Program-made: the position numbers and the translations under genes | In this document: positions 1 to 9,797 of the stretch, in pieces | Layout: the number at the start of each line of letters is the position of its first letter | How positions within the stretch are numbered: the stretch's first letter is position 1 | Notes under the pieces: model-generated | Databases searched by the model: none | Told to the model about the DNA's origin: nothing | What the model saw: only the letters and a program-made list of their open reading frames with translations | Assembly (NCBI GenBank): GCA_036852015.1 | Contig: JAANDG010000012.1 | Location: forward strand, 558,001 to 622,000 | Direction: 5' to 3' | Origin: Pelodera strongyloides | Taxonomy: Eukaryota > Nematoda > Chromadorea > Rhabditida > Rhabditidae | Length of the DNA: 64,000 nt

Positions 1-421
1 ATACGATTTCTACATGGTTCCTCAGGCTGTGAACCAAGGAACTGTTACGCCGGTCTCCTACAGCATCATTTATGACGACACGTCGCTTCAACCGGACCAG
101 CATCAGATGGTAAGTATTATTAAAACTGGCACACGTTTTCTTTATTTGAAACGCAACATATGCGCATGAGCAAAAAAAACCAGAACGCGTTTGCCATTTC
201 TAGGTAACCCGTTTACGAAACATCCCCATGACTGACAGAACTATTATTTGCCCTATTTTCAGCTTGCTTACAAGTTGTGCCATCTCTACTACAACTGGCA
301 AGGCACAATTCGCGTTCCGGCTCCCTGTCAGTACGCCCACAAACTGGCCTTCCTCCATGCACAGAGTCTGCACGAGTCCCTCGAGGAGGGGCCCCTGAAG
401 TCCAACCTATACTACCTGTAG
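1..421 (+). CDS. Piwi-clade Argonaute, C-terminal end (partial)
   Basis: Last two exons (1-109 and 263-421, TAG at 419-421) of a gene that begins before the window. Frame starts at base 2. Exon 1 encodes [17 protein letters not shown] and then [10 protein letters not shown], the PIWI-domain strand region DFY...NQGT..P..Y..IYD. Exon 2 encodes [12 protein letters not shown], then [13 protein letters not shown], and ends in SNLYYL. The YAH histidine is the position of the third residue of the D-D-H slicer triad, so that part of the active site is intact. The aspartates lie upstream and cannot be seen. A C-terminus in -LYYL is typical of the Piwi clade, whereas AGO-clade proteins usually end in -YFA. 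Known family role: piRNA-guided RNA cleavage and transposon silencing in the germline. The next gene downstream encodes a Tudor protein, the usual partner class of Piwi. Inference: PRG-1/Piwi ortholog. A divergent non-Piwi Argonaute is the main alternative. Confidence 0.88.
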
Positions 422-797
422 GCTTACTCTAATTCTACAGGTGTCGTGTTTAAACTGGTCCCTTACCTTAACTGAGGCACCCAGGAAATTGTCTGCCTGT
501 CTTCAGGCGTGCATGTTATCTACCAACTTAATGTCGTTTTTTTTGTCAGTGGGCGGGTTTTCCTTTTAAAATAGTTACGTTAGAGAGGTTTTGACTACGA
601 CGCACATAAAACCCGTAGCGCTGTAGTGATTTACTGCTAACCTTGTTATTTTACCAATTGTTTATATATGTGCTTTATTTTTTGTACTGTTAGTATTGTT
701 CGTGACATTTATACTCATTTTGTACATTATATATAATATATTTTATACCTCTTATAGTTTTTTGTTGTATGATTTGTTTCATATGCTAACCCAGTTT

Positions 798-803
798 AAT
801 AAA
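798..803 (+). terminator. AATAAA poly(A) signal of the Piwi gene
   Basis: AATAAA lies 377 bases after the Piwi stop codon and is the only good poly(A) hexamer before the next gene. Cleavage would fall near 815-825, about 120 bases before the splice acceptor in front of the Tudor gene. That spacing is typical of nematode operons. Confidence 0.5.
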
Positions 804-930
804 GATTTTTTTGTGAAGTACCTTGATATCGTTTGGTCGAGTGGTTTGTTCGCGCGCACTACCTGTGTATTCATGCTTACATCACCGAACGTTTCTTTGT
901 TTGAGTGTTAGTTTCTGTAATGTCTTCATA

Positions 931-943
931 TGTATATGTACAG
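931..943 (+). promoter_or_regulatory. Candidate spliced-leader acceptor before the Tudor gene
   Basis: A pyrimidine/T-rich tract ends in ATGTACAG at 943, four bases before the ATG at 948. No upstream exon of the Tudor gene is visible, so this AG is either a 5' UTR intron acceptor or a trans-splice site. Confidence 0.4.
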
Positions 944-947
944 TTTC

Positions 948-3900
948 ATGTCCATCATTGAGTATCACGGTGGACCTGCAGAAGATAGCGGTGTCGACTT
1001 TGTGGATGAGTACACTTTTGGCAAGGAAGAATTGTGTGTTGGCGAGTCATACCAGGTTAATTAACTTTATTTTCGTTTTCCGAAGGTCTTTCGACGTGCG
1101 GTAAGAGACTTCGTACCCTCCAGTATCGTCGCATTTGGTTCGCGTGTCGTTATTTTTGGCCAATCTGATTAGATCCTAGTTCTTGAGTTAAGAGCCCTTG
1201 TTTTCCGTCACTCTTTCTCGTCTGTTTTTCGTTGATATGTATTCAGAAGGTATGATCCAAAATCTAGATGGTAAAAGGGTGCGCGGAACTTCGCCCTACC
1301 TTCGCCAGGTTTACGCGAAAGGGTGCTCACAATCAATTCATCGTGCGAGAGTCTCGCAAAGACTGTGCGAGGTGCGCCACGAGATAAGCACACACCTGAT
1401 TGTTTCATCGCTAGACCATTTGTTGTAGTACAGTAGGTCGTTAATGTCTGAATTTCAGGTCCACTTTATTGATGGCGATAATAACGGGTTCGTCTGTCGC
1501 CGTGCGGAAGACACGAAGCGAAATTTGGAAATTCGGACTTTTGCTTTGTAAGTTATCAGAAGGCCACTTTTTTCTGTACACATATGGTCTGCAATCGACC
1601 AAATTTTGCTACCAGCATTTGTTAAGGAACGATATGGGAGTTAATGCGAAAGTGCCAACAGTTGGCTCGGTCCAAATTCTATTTCATGGTACGATTACGG
1701 TACCTGGCCTTCGCGCCAAAATTCAATTCAAATCGGGCGGGTAGGTGCAATATTAATCAATACAGAGAATGTGGGCCTTTCGCCGGGCCGGAGAGCATAA
1801 GTGCCTCTTCCTTCCCCCGGTGCCCTTTTTCTCTTATTATGATTTTAAATAATAGATTATTATCATTTTTTGTTTTTCTTATTTGTTCAGCCACTGAACT
1901 GATGAGGGTCAGGCTGGGTTTTTGCCCGTCTTCAGTAAGACCCGAAACGGGATTAAACTATTTTATTTTTATTTAATTGTTTTTATCCCCGCCCCTCAGC
2001 CCGCCATACCAAACATGGGGGCCGAACCGGGAACCTCTATAGGCGTTAGCCATGCAGGCTACGTCTATCAAGTTCATGCCAGTTGCGTTGATATATTCCG
2101 CTTCTTTTTCACACATTCTGTTCTGGGGACTGCCATGGTCGTATTGGCACAAACCAATGGGAATGGTGAGGCATGAAGGGAGGTTCCGAATCTGTGGTTG
2201 ACCGGGTTTGAGGGAAATCTATTATTATTATTCAGGACCTAGGCCAGTGTTGTCATGCGAGAGGTTCGTCCCTGAGCCGCAAGGCCACACGTTCCCACCA
2301 GACCTCCAGTTATTCTGACTGAGATGGCAGAGCGCAGACTTCTCGCTAGGTTCCTTAGCGCCTACCCAAGACCCGGGACGTGTCTCTTGCTCAAGGGGGG
2401 CAAGTTGGCTCGGTCCAAATTCTATTTCATGGTACGATTACGGTACCTGGCCTTCGCGCCAAAATTCAATTCAAATCGGGCGGGTAGGTGCAATATTAAT
2501 CAATACAGAGAATGTGGGCCTTTCGCCGGGCCGGAGAGCATAAGTGCCTCTTCCTTCCCCCGGTGCCCTTTTTCTCTTATTATGATTTTAAATAATAGAT
2601 TATTATCATTTTTTGTTTTTCTTATTTGTTCAGCCACTGAACTGATGAGGGTCAGGCTGGGTTTTTGCCCGTCTTCAGTAAGACCCGAAACGGGATTAAA
2701 CTATTTATTTTATAATTTATTTATTTAACCCCGCCCCTCATCCCGCCATACCAAACACAACAACTAACATGCCCTTGGCCGTTATTTGTTAATCACTTTG
2801 ATTATGTTGTGTAAACATAAACAACTACAATGTAACGTTATGATGAATACATGTTTAGCAACTTCAAGGAATGGTGGGAAAGCGCATTATCCGGAGGCGT
2901 GTTGTCACCCGACAAGAAAGCAGAACTTCGGGTGAATAAGAGGGGACTGTGGCAAGGAAGGGCTCTTATGTTCAAGCACGCCGCTGTCGATGTATACCGA
3001 GCCGTTGTACAGGAGATGAGCGATTAGATAGTGTTTATTTTTGGTTATTTCTGATCTCACTTGTTTCAATCGTTGTAAGTGTGTTGTTTTAAAGTTTTGA
3101 GGCTTAGAGATCTAAGCATAGGTGGTGTTATGGAAATGGTTGCTATGGTATGCTGGTAGGCTCTAATCAAGAATGTCGTCTGTTGAGACTTACAAGTGCC
3201 TTGTGACAAAATTGTTGTCCCCACTCACGTATTTAGCTACTTGACTTTCATTGATAATTGATATCATGAGAAATAGGGAAATCCGATGATATGCAAATGT
3301 CGCTGCTTCAAAAGCGTTTGCATAGGCCAATATGTAATCAATTTGTGTTTTAGGTGTATCGATCGAGTGTTTCTCTACTGTTGGTGGACACCGGATGCCG
3401 GGAAGTGGTGAAGCTGACTGAAATTGACGATGTTCTCCTACCATTACCACGATTCATTGCAGAAATGCAGCCAGGTCTAGCACTGCGATGTGTTGTACGT
3501 ACGCTGTCTGAACAGGTGTGGTTACTCCCAAGCTAAGCGTGAAGCTGAGGGTAAACTTACGCAACCTTTGAAGGCGGTTTCAGTTTATAATTTTGAGTGA
3601 AAGTGGTTTTTGATAGGGATAGGGCATTTATCAACCAAAAAGCTGAGCATACAGTATATCTTTACGAACGGGATTTTTTGCCATTAGTGAGTCTCCACAT
3701 CAGGATCTGCGCTACGGTAGCTGTAGTAGAGGCAAGCTCCCTAAACGTTGATAGCTTGAAAGTTTCTTTGTTTGCGATGTTTAAACTACATTCTTCAGAA
3801 TGCTAACTGAATAGGAGTAAGATGTTTTATAGGATGTTCCCATTGAAAATTGGAAAGAAGTCTCCACATCTTTAGACAAGAGGATGATGATCACAGTTGT

Positions 3901-6900
3901 GGATCAGAGTGTACGTTTTATCTTTTGTTTGTTTGCTTATAGTTGTACAATGGCACGCTCCATGAATTTGGAATGGTCGGCCATAATCTGGTATTTCTAA
4001 CTTTCGTCGCACAATTACATAACTCTTTGAATCATGGACATGGGTTACTTTCAGCTGGACGACGACGGATACGCTACTTATGGGGTCGATTTGAGCTTTG
4101 CCGAAGTAAGCAAGAAAGAGGATAAGGATAGTAGGACGGACTATGAGTCTTGCATGGAGGTATCGTTGTTGGTACGATAATACGGCTGGTAGTTGTTTTG
4201 TAGAAGACCAAAAGGGACCCAAAGGGAGGTTCCCCAAAGGTAGTTGAGGGTCGAAACGTGAGCTGTTAATGATACGTTTCACCCTGTTGCATGGATTGAT
4301 AATGGTCTCCGGTGGTTGTTTGCGTTGTTTTGCGTAGAATTGCATTCAGGACAGCGCGCCCGCTAGTGAAGTCGGTTTTACGAACGTGGGCAATATTTCC
4401 GATGGCTGGGAGTCTGATGAACCTGAAGTGCACGGTATTGACGGTCTAGTTGGGAAACCTGGTGATGAAGAGAAGGAGTACAAAGAAACTGTATTGGAGG
4501 AGAAGTGCGAGATTAGTGAGGTAAGAGGGTATCTATTGAGATGGGGGTACTGGTTACTGATTGCAATTGCACTTGTACTTGATTTATTGGCCTATTGAGT
4601 TTCTAATTGCATAAACGGCTTATTATTATGCCTGGTTTTCATGCCAACCTTGCCGTCGTTTCCTAGTTTATAAGTAATAAAGTAACTCGTTTTGTCACAA
4701 ACTTACGCAGGTATATATAAGCCTCAGCTTGCCGAACATCTAGTGTATGTTATGGATTTAGAACAAGAGCGACGAACATTCGACGAAGGCTGAAACTAAC
4801 CAATGTGAAGGTGAAGTGGCAGTAGATGATATCTGTGATACGGTATGCAGTCAACTGCACATCGAAGAGCAAGAGACTGCGGAATCGACGGGCTCGGCCG
4901 GAGATTCTGGGTTGTCGAGAGGAACAGTGGAGAAGTCTCATGTGAAAGGAGTGATAACAGGAGACCGATGGGCGTGTCCGGAGACGGACGTCGACTTGGT
5001 GTTTCTCGAGGTGAATTGTTGAAGGGGTTTCTTCAGGGCTCAATCAAATATATATGCATTTGCAAGAACCTTCGGGAAAGGGTGGGTAGATTCTCAGCAT
5101 AAAATCAGGCACGGCCAGTGCCTGATTTTATGCTGAGAAGTTATTGGCTGGCTCAGTATTTGTTATTAATGAGCAGAAATCTACTCATCTAGACGACATC
5201 GACTTGTTATTCTGTATTCTGTTCGATCAAAGAGTATTTATGTATTTCAGAAAGATCACTTCGTGAGTGTTCCGTGTGGCGTGGCTCCCTTTTTGGATGA
5301 TAGGCAATCCGAGCAGGGATCCAAGTCGAGCCGTGACACTCGGCCGAGAGATAGACGTAACCTTTTTAAATTATTATGTTTGGCAGTTTTTAAGTGATTG
5401 TTCACATGCCTTATGTATAATTAACATTTCCCGTTTTAAACCTCTATAACAGCCTTGTTTGAAACATATGCTTGGTGAATGCAAATGGCTGCGCGATACT
5501 GCGCAATAGCTTGAAGATAGGTTGCCGTACACATTTCTTCAACTTCTAGCTCCCCGTCGCAATAGGAGCCATAGTCGTTCGTCTCGGACTCGGACTCGTA
5601 GCCGGGACTCTATTGGATCGCTCAATACTACACAGAATAGTGCCAGTTCCAGGGTAGGTTCTTCTGTGTGTAACGGTCATAATGGTGCGCGGCGAAAAGA
5701 CCAGGTTCGCGGGTGCGCCTACCTCTCACCAGCTCGTCGGGGTGTACTGAGCAGCCTCTCGTGAAAAAATCTTGCGAACATTTCTCTGATTTGTAAATCC
5801 TCGCATTGTCGCAGAATTCATCGCGCCTACTTTTCGCCACGCGAAATATTAGTGCCAGGTGTTTCGCCACGCACCACACGAATTTCCAATTTGGTCAGTG
5901 AGTGTGAAAACTCTTATTCATCATTCAGTAGTACATGCATATTTATTTATTATTTATTGAACAACACCGAGGTGTCTATATTCGCTTATTTATTTGTCTG
6001 ACTAGTCTGACGGTGAGGACCCCGCTGATTCTGGTGGTTATCTTGCTTAGCTGTGTTATGTGGCATTCCTATTCAAAAGTGAGCATTCAGTTGGTGGTTC
6101 ACGCACACACTGCTGTCACCTTTGAAGCTCCGGCAAACGAGCAGAACCCTCTGAGGGTAGGTAATCTTTGTTAATAATTGTAGTTGGTGTTGACCATCGC
6201 TAGTTATTCTTTGCGTGAAACATTGAAATTACGCGACCCTGAAAACCCCTGACCCCATAAGTGGCGAAATGAATGTGGTGGCTTTTCCTTGACTTCAAAG
6301 CGATATACCGTCCGGTTTTTGAAACGTATGTTGGACAACAGCACTCCCATGTGTTGTGTGTAAATGATTAATAATATAGGTAGTCCACGTGAGTGATATT
6401 CTGTATAGTTATTTCTTACGAAACTTGGGAATAAAGCCTTCAGCTTACGTTTCAAATACACGACGGTGTCACATGCTTACCGTTCTGGAGTATTTCTTCG
6501 GAATCTACGGGAAAAAAGTATTCAACAGTGATAGTGTATAATAAGATTTTCCAGCTGGTGGTGTAGTTCTCACATAAATGGCCTCTATATCTGGAGTGCA
6601 CTAGTTCGGTGGGGGAGAGCGGGCCGGGCTGCAGGGCTGTCCCTTCGGGGGCCCGGAAGGACACTCCCACCTTTAACCTTTATCGTTCAGACTCGCCCTG
6701 TAGGAACTGGCAGCCGTCCTGTTATCTTCACACCCAACGCTCCGCCTCCAGTCGTGACCAATAAGGTTAGAGAATTGTTCTGTTCTGCATTCTCCTTGAA
6801 CGTGTAGGTTCAAGCGAAATACAAGCCGGGTTTTCAAATGTTTGGGGGAAAACTGCATTCTTACGGTACCGGTATTTATGTTAAATGGGGTCAAATCGGG

Positions 6901-7720
6901 GTTGATTTTTCATTCTAAATGATGGCCATTTGCATATGATGCATAAAACTGCAAATGTCCGCGATGCGTTTCAAAAAATGCCTGGTTTTTCAATTTCGAT
7001 TTAAGGCTTACCTTTACTTCTATGCAATACTTGATTTTGCCACGAAAGTCGTCTATAAGTTTCTAAATCTACTGCTCGCTCGTCTTTCAGAATCCGCTTT
7101 TTAACGTGCACAGCACCCATAGCACAACCTTCGAGGACGTTATGTTTTTCTCGGATGTAAGTTTTTTTACTTGTCGGTTACGTATTGTTTAGATTTCTAA
7201 CCAACTGAAGAAACTGGCGTGGAGCTGAAGAGCTTAGTTGGCTAGTTTTGTGGGGGGAATACATATTCGATTCGAGACTTCAGTTTCACGCAAATTCACA
7301 TAGTTGAAATCACTTCCGGGTATGGCTTGTATTCCTATTTAAGTTATGCTGATGAATATACATACCCGATACCCGAAGGGCAAGTCTAGCTGCCCTGAAG
7401 GGTAGTAGGGCTTATTTGTAATACACAACTTCTGAAGTCTATGTATTCACTATTACAGGCCAAGTATTGTGGAGTAGACCGCGCGGCCATTTCTGCGACA
7501 GGAAACGCGGACACTATCGTCGTTCGTAACCCGGATCCAGAGTTTTTGGCCTGCATGGTACGCGTCGTTGATCTGATGGGTGTTAGTGTGCTCTCTCTCT
7601 CCCTCTCGCAGGGTATAACTCCAGCAAGTTCTTCATGTTAGTGGCCAGAAATTTGTGGGGCTGGGGGAATATCAACTCAACTGGTACTTTCTTTACGAAA
7701 TCTAGAACTTCCTCATAGTC

Positions 7721-7812
<92 letters not shown>

Positions 7813-9060
7813 TTTGTACTATAGAAGCATCATCAGCGAACTAGTATTTTCAGGCACCGGCAAGTCCTATTGAGGAAGAAGATGAGGATGAATATGTGGA
7901 ACCGGAACCAGAACGGGAGGTCTGCTTAGTACTGGCGGTGGGTCTATATCTAATGTAATTTGAAGTGATTTTGTACTATTTTTAGCCGGTATGACACGTT
8001 TTTTCGTGTATGTATATTGGAATACTTCATTCGCATCTATTTCTATTACCTGCAATCACCTTATACACATCGCATACCATCTGCAACGCTGAGGATCTAG
8101 CTGAGGAATTTTGATGGCGTACCTAGTATTTTGTTGTTGATTTATTTACATATTTTTTCCTTTAGCCAATCGATACCACAGTTCCACCTGAGATGTCTGA
8201 GAAGTGGACGGGAAAAGGATTTGCTGAGAGAGTACAGGTTGGTATATAAGTACCGTATGCTACCGTAGGTTTATTGGTAAAGTACTCTAGTTTGTTTGTG
8301 AATAATACCGTATCTTTATATACGAAGTTCCATAAACCTACTTACCGTAGAGTGAAGTACCTAAAAAAACAACTATCGTACACTTTCGTAAGAGTTGTTT
8401 AAAATGAATTACCTAAATACTCTCTCACACATTAGAAACGAACTGGTGTTCCATAGAGAAAGCGCCATTATCGAAAAGTAAGAATATAAGGAAAACAGGT
8501 TCGGCACTCGGCAGATGCGTGAAAATCGTGAAAACATGAAAATGGAGGCTTAGACTTATTGTTTGGCTTAAATCTATATCGCATAGTCTAGTCTGATAAT
8601 TTTCTTCAGGAGTACCATGCGCTTCTGAAGTCCAGAGACCTCGAAAAGAATCCGAACCCCGCATTATTTAAGTCAATTTAAGCGTTCAGAAAACACGTTT
8701 GATGATTTTATACAATAAAGGTAAAGATTTAACCTTTTTTGTCTTTAGAAAGGATCAGTAAGAGCCTTCGGGTCAGTTTTTCACAACTTTTTATCACGCT
8801 GCAATATTAGTTATGAGTTGTTTACACATGTATTTAAGAATGCACCGTTTTACCTCTATTTCTCACTCCTCGTATTCCTTTGTTATACATATCTAGTATT
8901 GTTTCTAATGATTTTCACATGTTTTGGCGCGAGTATATTGTTTTCTTTCAAGGCATTGCCGGAGAAACACTTATTGCATCAGCTGTTATTAGCTTCTCAC
9001 AGTCCTCCTTTACCTTTTATTGTCTCTCTATCTTGCGCTTGTTCACTGAACATCAACTAA
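948..9060 (+). CDS. Tudor-domain protein (602 aa model)
   Basis: Modelled exons: 948-1055, 1459-1547, 2859-2991, 3354-3494, 3833-3910, 4055-4159, 4350-4520, 4762-5010, 5251-5356, 5550-5653, 6006-6033, 6080-6156, 7091-7156, 7459-7557, 7854-7919, 8166-8237, 8749-8757, 8953-9060. Phases close exactly to 603 codons. The Tudor fold is read across exons 3-6: RGLWQGRALMF, then VSLLLVDTGC with the L.VD.G core, then LLPLPRFIAEM, ALRCVDVPIENW and LDDDGYATYGVDL. Downstream are acidic/serine-rich low-complexity exons, an Arg-Ser stretch (PRRNRSHSRSSRTRTRSRD) and a glutamate-rich segment (EEEDEDEYVEPEPERE). Tudor domains of this type bind methylated arginines on Piwi N-termini and assemble germ granules. 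The adjacent Piwi gene supports that role by inference. AATAAA follows at 9066. Weak points are the exon 3 donor (GAT|gtatac; reading on gives a stop at 3025), the 46-base intron 6034-6079 with a GTGGTT donor, and the 9-base exon 8749-8757. Confidence 0.75.
1268..1390. repeat. GCGC-rich fold-back family, fragment
   Basis: In intron 1 of the Tudor gene. Contains GGTGCGCGGAACTTCGCC and TTTACGCGAAAGGGTG, matching internal blocks of the fuller copy at 42841-43056. Ends are degraded. Confidence 0.45.
1661..2015 (+). repeat. Left terminal repeat of the TRIM-like element
   Basis: Starts GTTGGCTCGG and ends CCATACCAAACA. Pairs with 2404-2757. Confidence 0.7.
2404..2757 (+). repeat. Right terminal repeat of the TRIM-like element
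   Basis: Nearly identical to 1661-2015. Preceded by a G-run and followed by the target duplication CAACA. Confidence 0.7.
5091..5139. repeat. Perfect 22-bp hairpin
   Basis: TTCTCAGCATAAAATCAGGC continues with AC, then a 5-base loop (GGCCA), then the exact reverse complement. In intron 8 of the Tudor gene. The stem is too short for a normal microRNA precursor. Confidence 0.7.
5683..5876. repeat. GCGC-rich fold-back MITE
   Basis: Inverted ends TGGTGCGCGGCGAAAA and TTTCGCCACGCACCA enclose about 160 bases with further inverted blocks. In intron 10 of the Tudor gene. Same family as 42841-43056. Confidence 0.6.
6809..7003. mobile_element. AAGCGAAAT/octamer palindromic MITE (copy)
   Basis: Left arm CAAGCGAAATACAAGCCGGG, right arm GCCTGGTTTTTCAATTTCG, and an internal ATTTGCATATGATGCAT. 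Diverged member of the family at 34126 and 42014. A further degraded arm (AAAGCGATATACCGTCCGG) lies at 6296-6330. Confidence 0.55.
7726..7808. repeat. (AG)n microsatellite, 83 bases
   Basis: Uninterrupted AG dinucleotide run in the intron between Tudor exons 7459-7557 and 7854-7919. Confidence 0.95.
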
Positions 9061-9797
9061 CTTGTAATAAATTGTCTTTGTAACTGTTAATGTTATATAG
9101 CTGGGAAGGAAAGGGGTATTTTTTCTGCGCCTATCAAAGTAAACAGCGCGGCGTAAACATTTTGACACCTAATCTTAAAAACAAACAACAAAGTTTATTA
9201 TTCTTATTTTAAAAGAGTACAAATGAAAACTTTAGTAAAGGAAGGCTTGCAACTTGGAACATGAAATGAATGGACACGTGAGTTTGAGGAAGCAAACAAA
9301 CTTAACAAGAGAGAGGTAATGTTAGAGTGTGTGTTAATAAGTGAAACCCGTGAATGATTAATGTGTTTTAATATACTGAGAATCTTGATTTCACAAGTTT
9401 TTACGGCAAATGAAGATAGCTTTTTTGAGTGACTTTGAATCGACTCCTATTTATTTCGATGAAGAACCATATATTCAAATTCAAGTTATATTCAACAAAT
9501 ATGCAGAGCAATGTATTGGTTACCAGACTACTGTGAGGCCGAACGAGGAACAAATATGAATCATTGGAGAAACATATGGGTAAGGCAAACAAGGTGAAGG
9601 AAGAAGTAATAGAAAGACAGGAATGATATTAATTGTAATAAGACATAAGTACAGTACCCGAGAGTTGCTCACTGCTGCGGTGAATAGGCTGATCCTAAAA
9701 TAAAGTATTTATGGAGAAAATTAACATGTTATCTTAGAACTTGGTAATATTAGAACATCATAACGATCGTACAGGTTAAGGTAATCACTAACCAGTG
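9061..9797. other. Convergent intergenic spacer
   Basis: Holds the 3' ends of the Tudor gene (AATAAA at 9066-9071) and the convergent BAP18-like gene. AT-rich; no exon, RNA gene or repeat recognised. Confidence 0.6.

Larger units (their letters stand above)
422..947. other. Piwi 3' UTR and intercistronic spacer
   Basis: Contains the Piwi 3' UTR, the AATAAA at 798-803, a T-rich stretch at about 885-925 and the acceptor TATATGTACAG ending at 943. I see no coding exon in it. Short ORFs here have no family resemblance. Confidence 0.6.
1661..2757 (+). mobile_element. Miniature LTR element (TRIM-like) in a Tudor intron
   Basis: Two near-identical direct repeats, 1661-2015 and 2404-2757 (about 355 bases), enclose 388 bases without a coding region. 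The whole is flanked by the 5-base duplication CAACA (1656-1660 and 2758-2762), as left by LTR integrases. Directly after the left repeat comes TGGGGGCCGAACCGGGAACC, which begins TGG and resembles a tRNA primer-binding site. A purine run CAAGGGGGG lies three bases before the right repeat, resembling a polypurine tract. Repeat ends are GTTGG...AAACA rather than TG...CA, so the exact class is uncertain. The few differences are short indels near the A/T-rich end. It lies in the sense orientation in intron 2 of the Tudor gene. Confidence 0.7.

Noticed and set aside
2992..3027. Tudor exon 3 reading on to a stop (VYRAVVQEMSD*)
   Set aside because: Would end a 121-aa protein in mid-Tudor fold. Using the GAT|gtatac donor joins in frame to VYRSSVSLLLVDTG and completes the domain. 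Not fully excluded.
6006..6054. Tudor gene ending at the TAG at 6048-6050
   Set aside because: The following exons to 9060 continue in phase with AATAAA right after. A 46-base intron (6034-6079) bridges the stop. The donor is weak, so an alternative short isoform remains possible.
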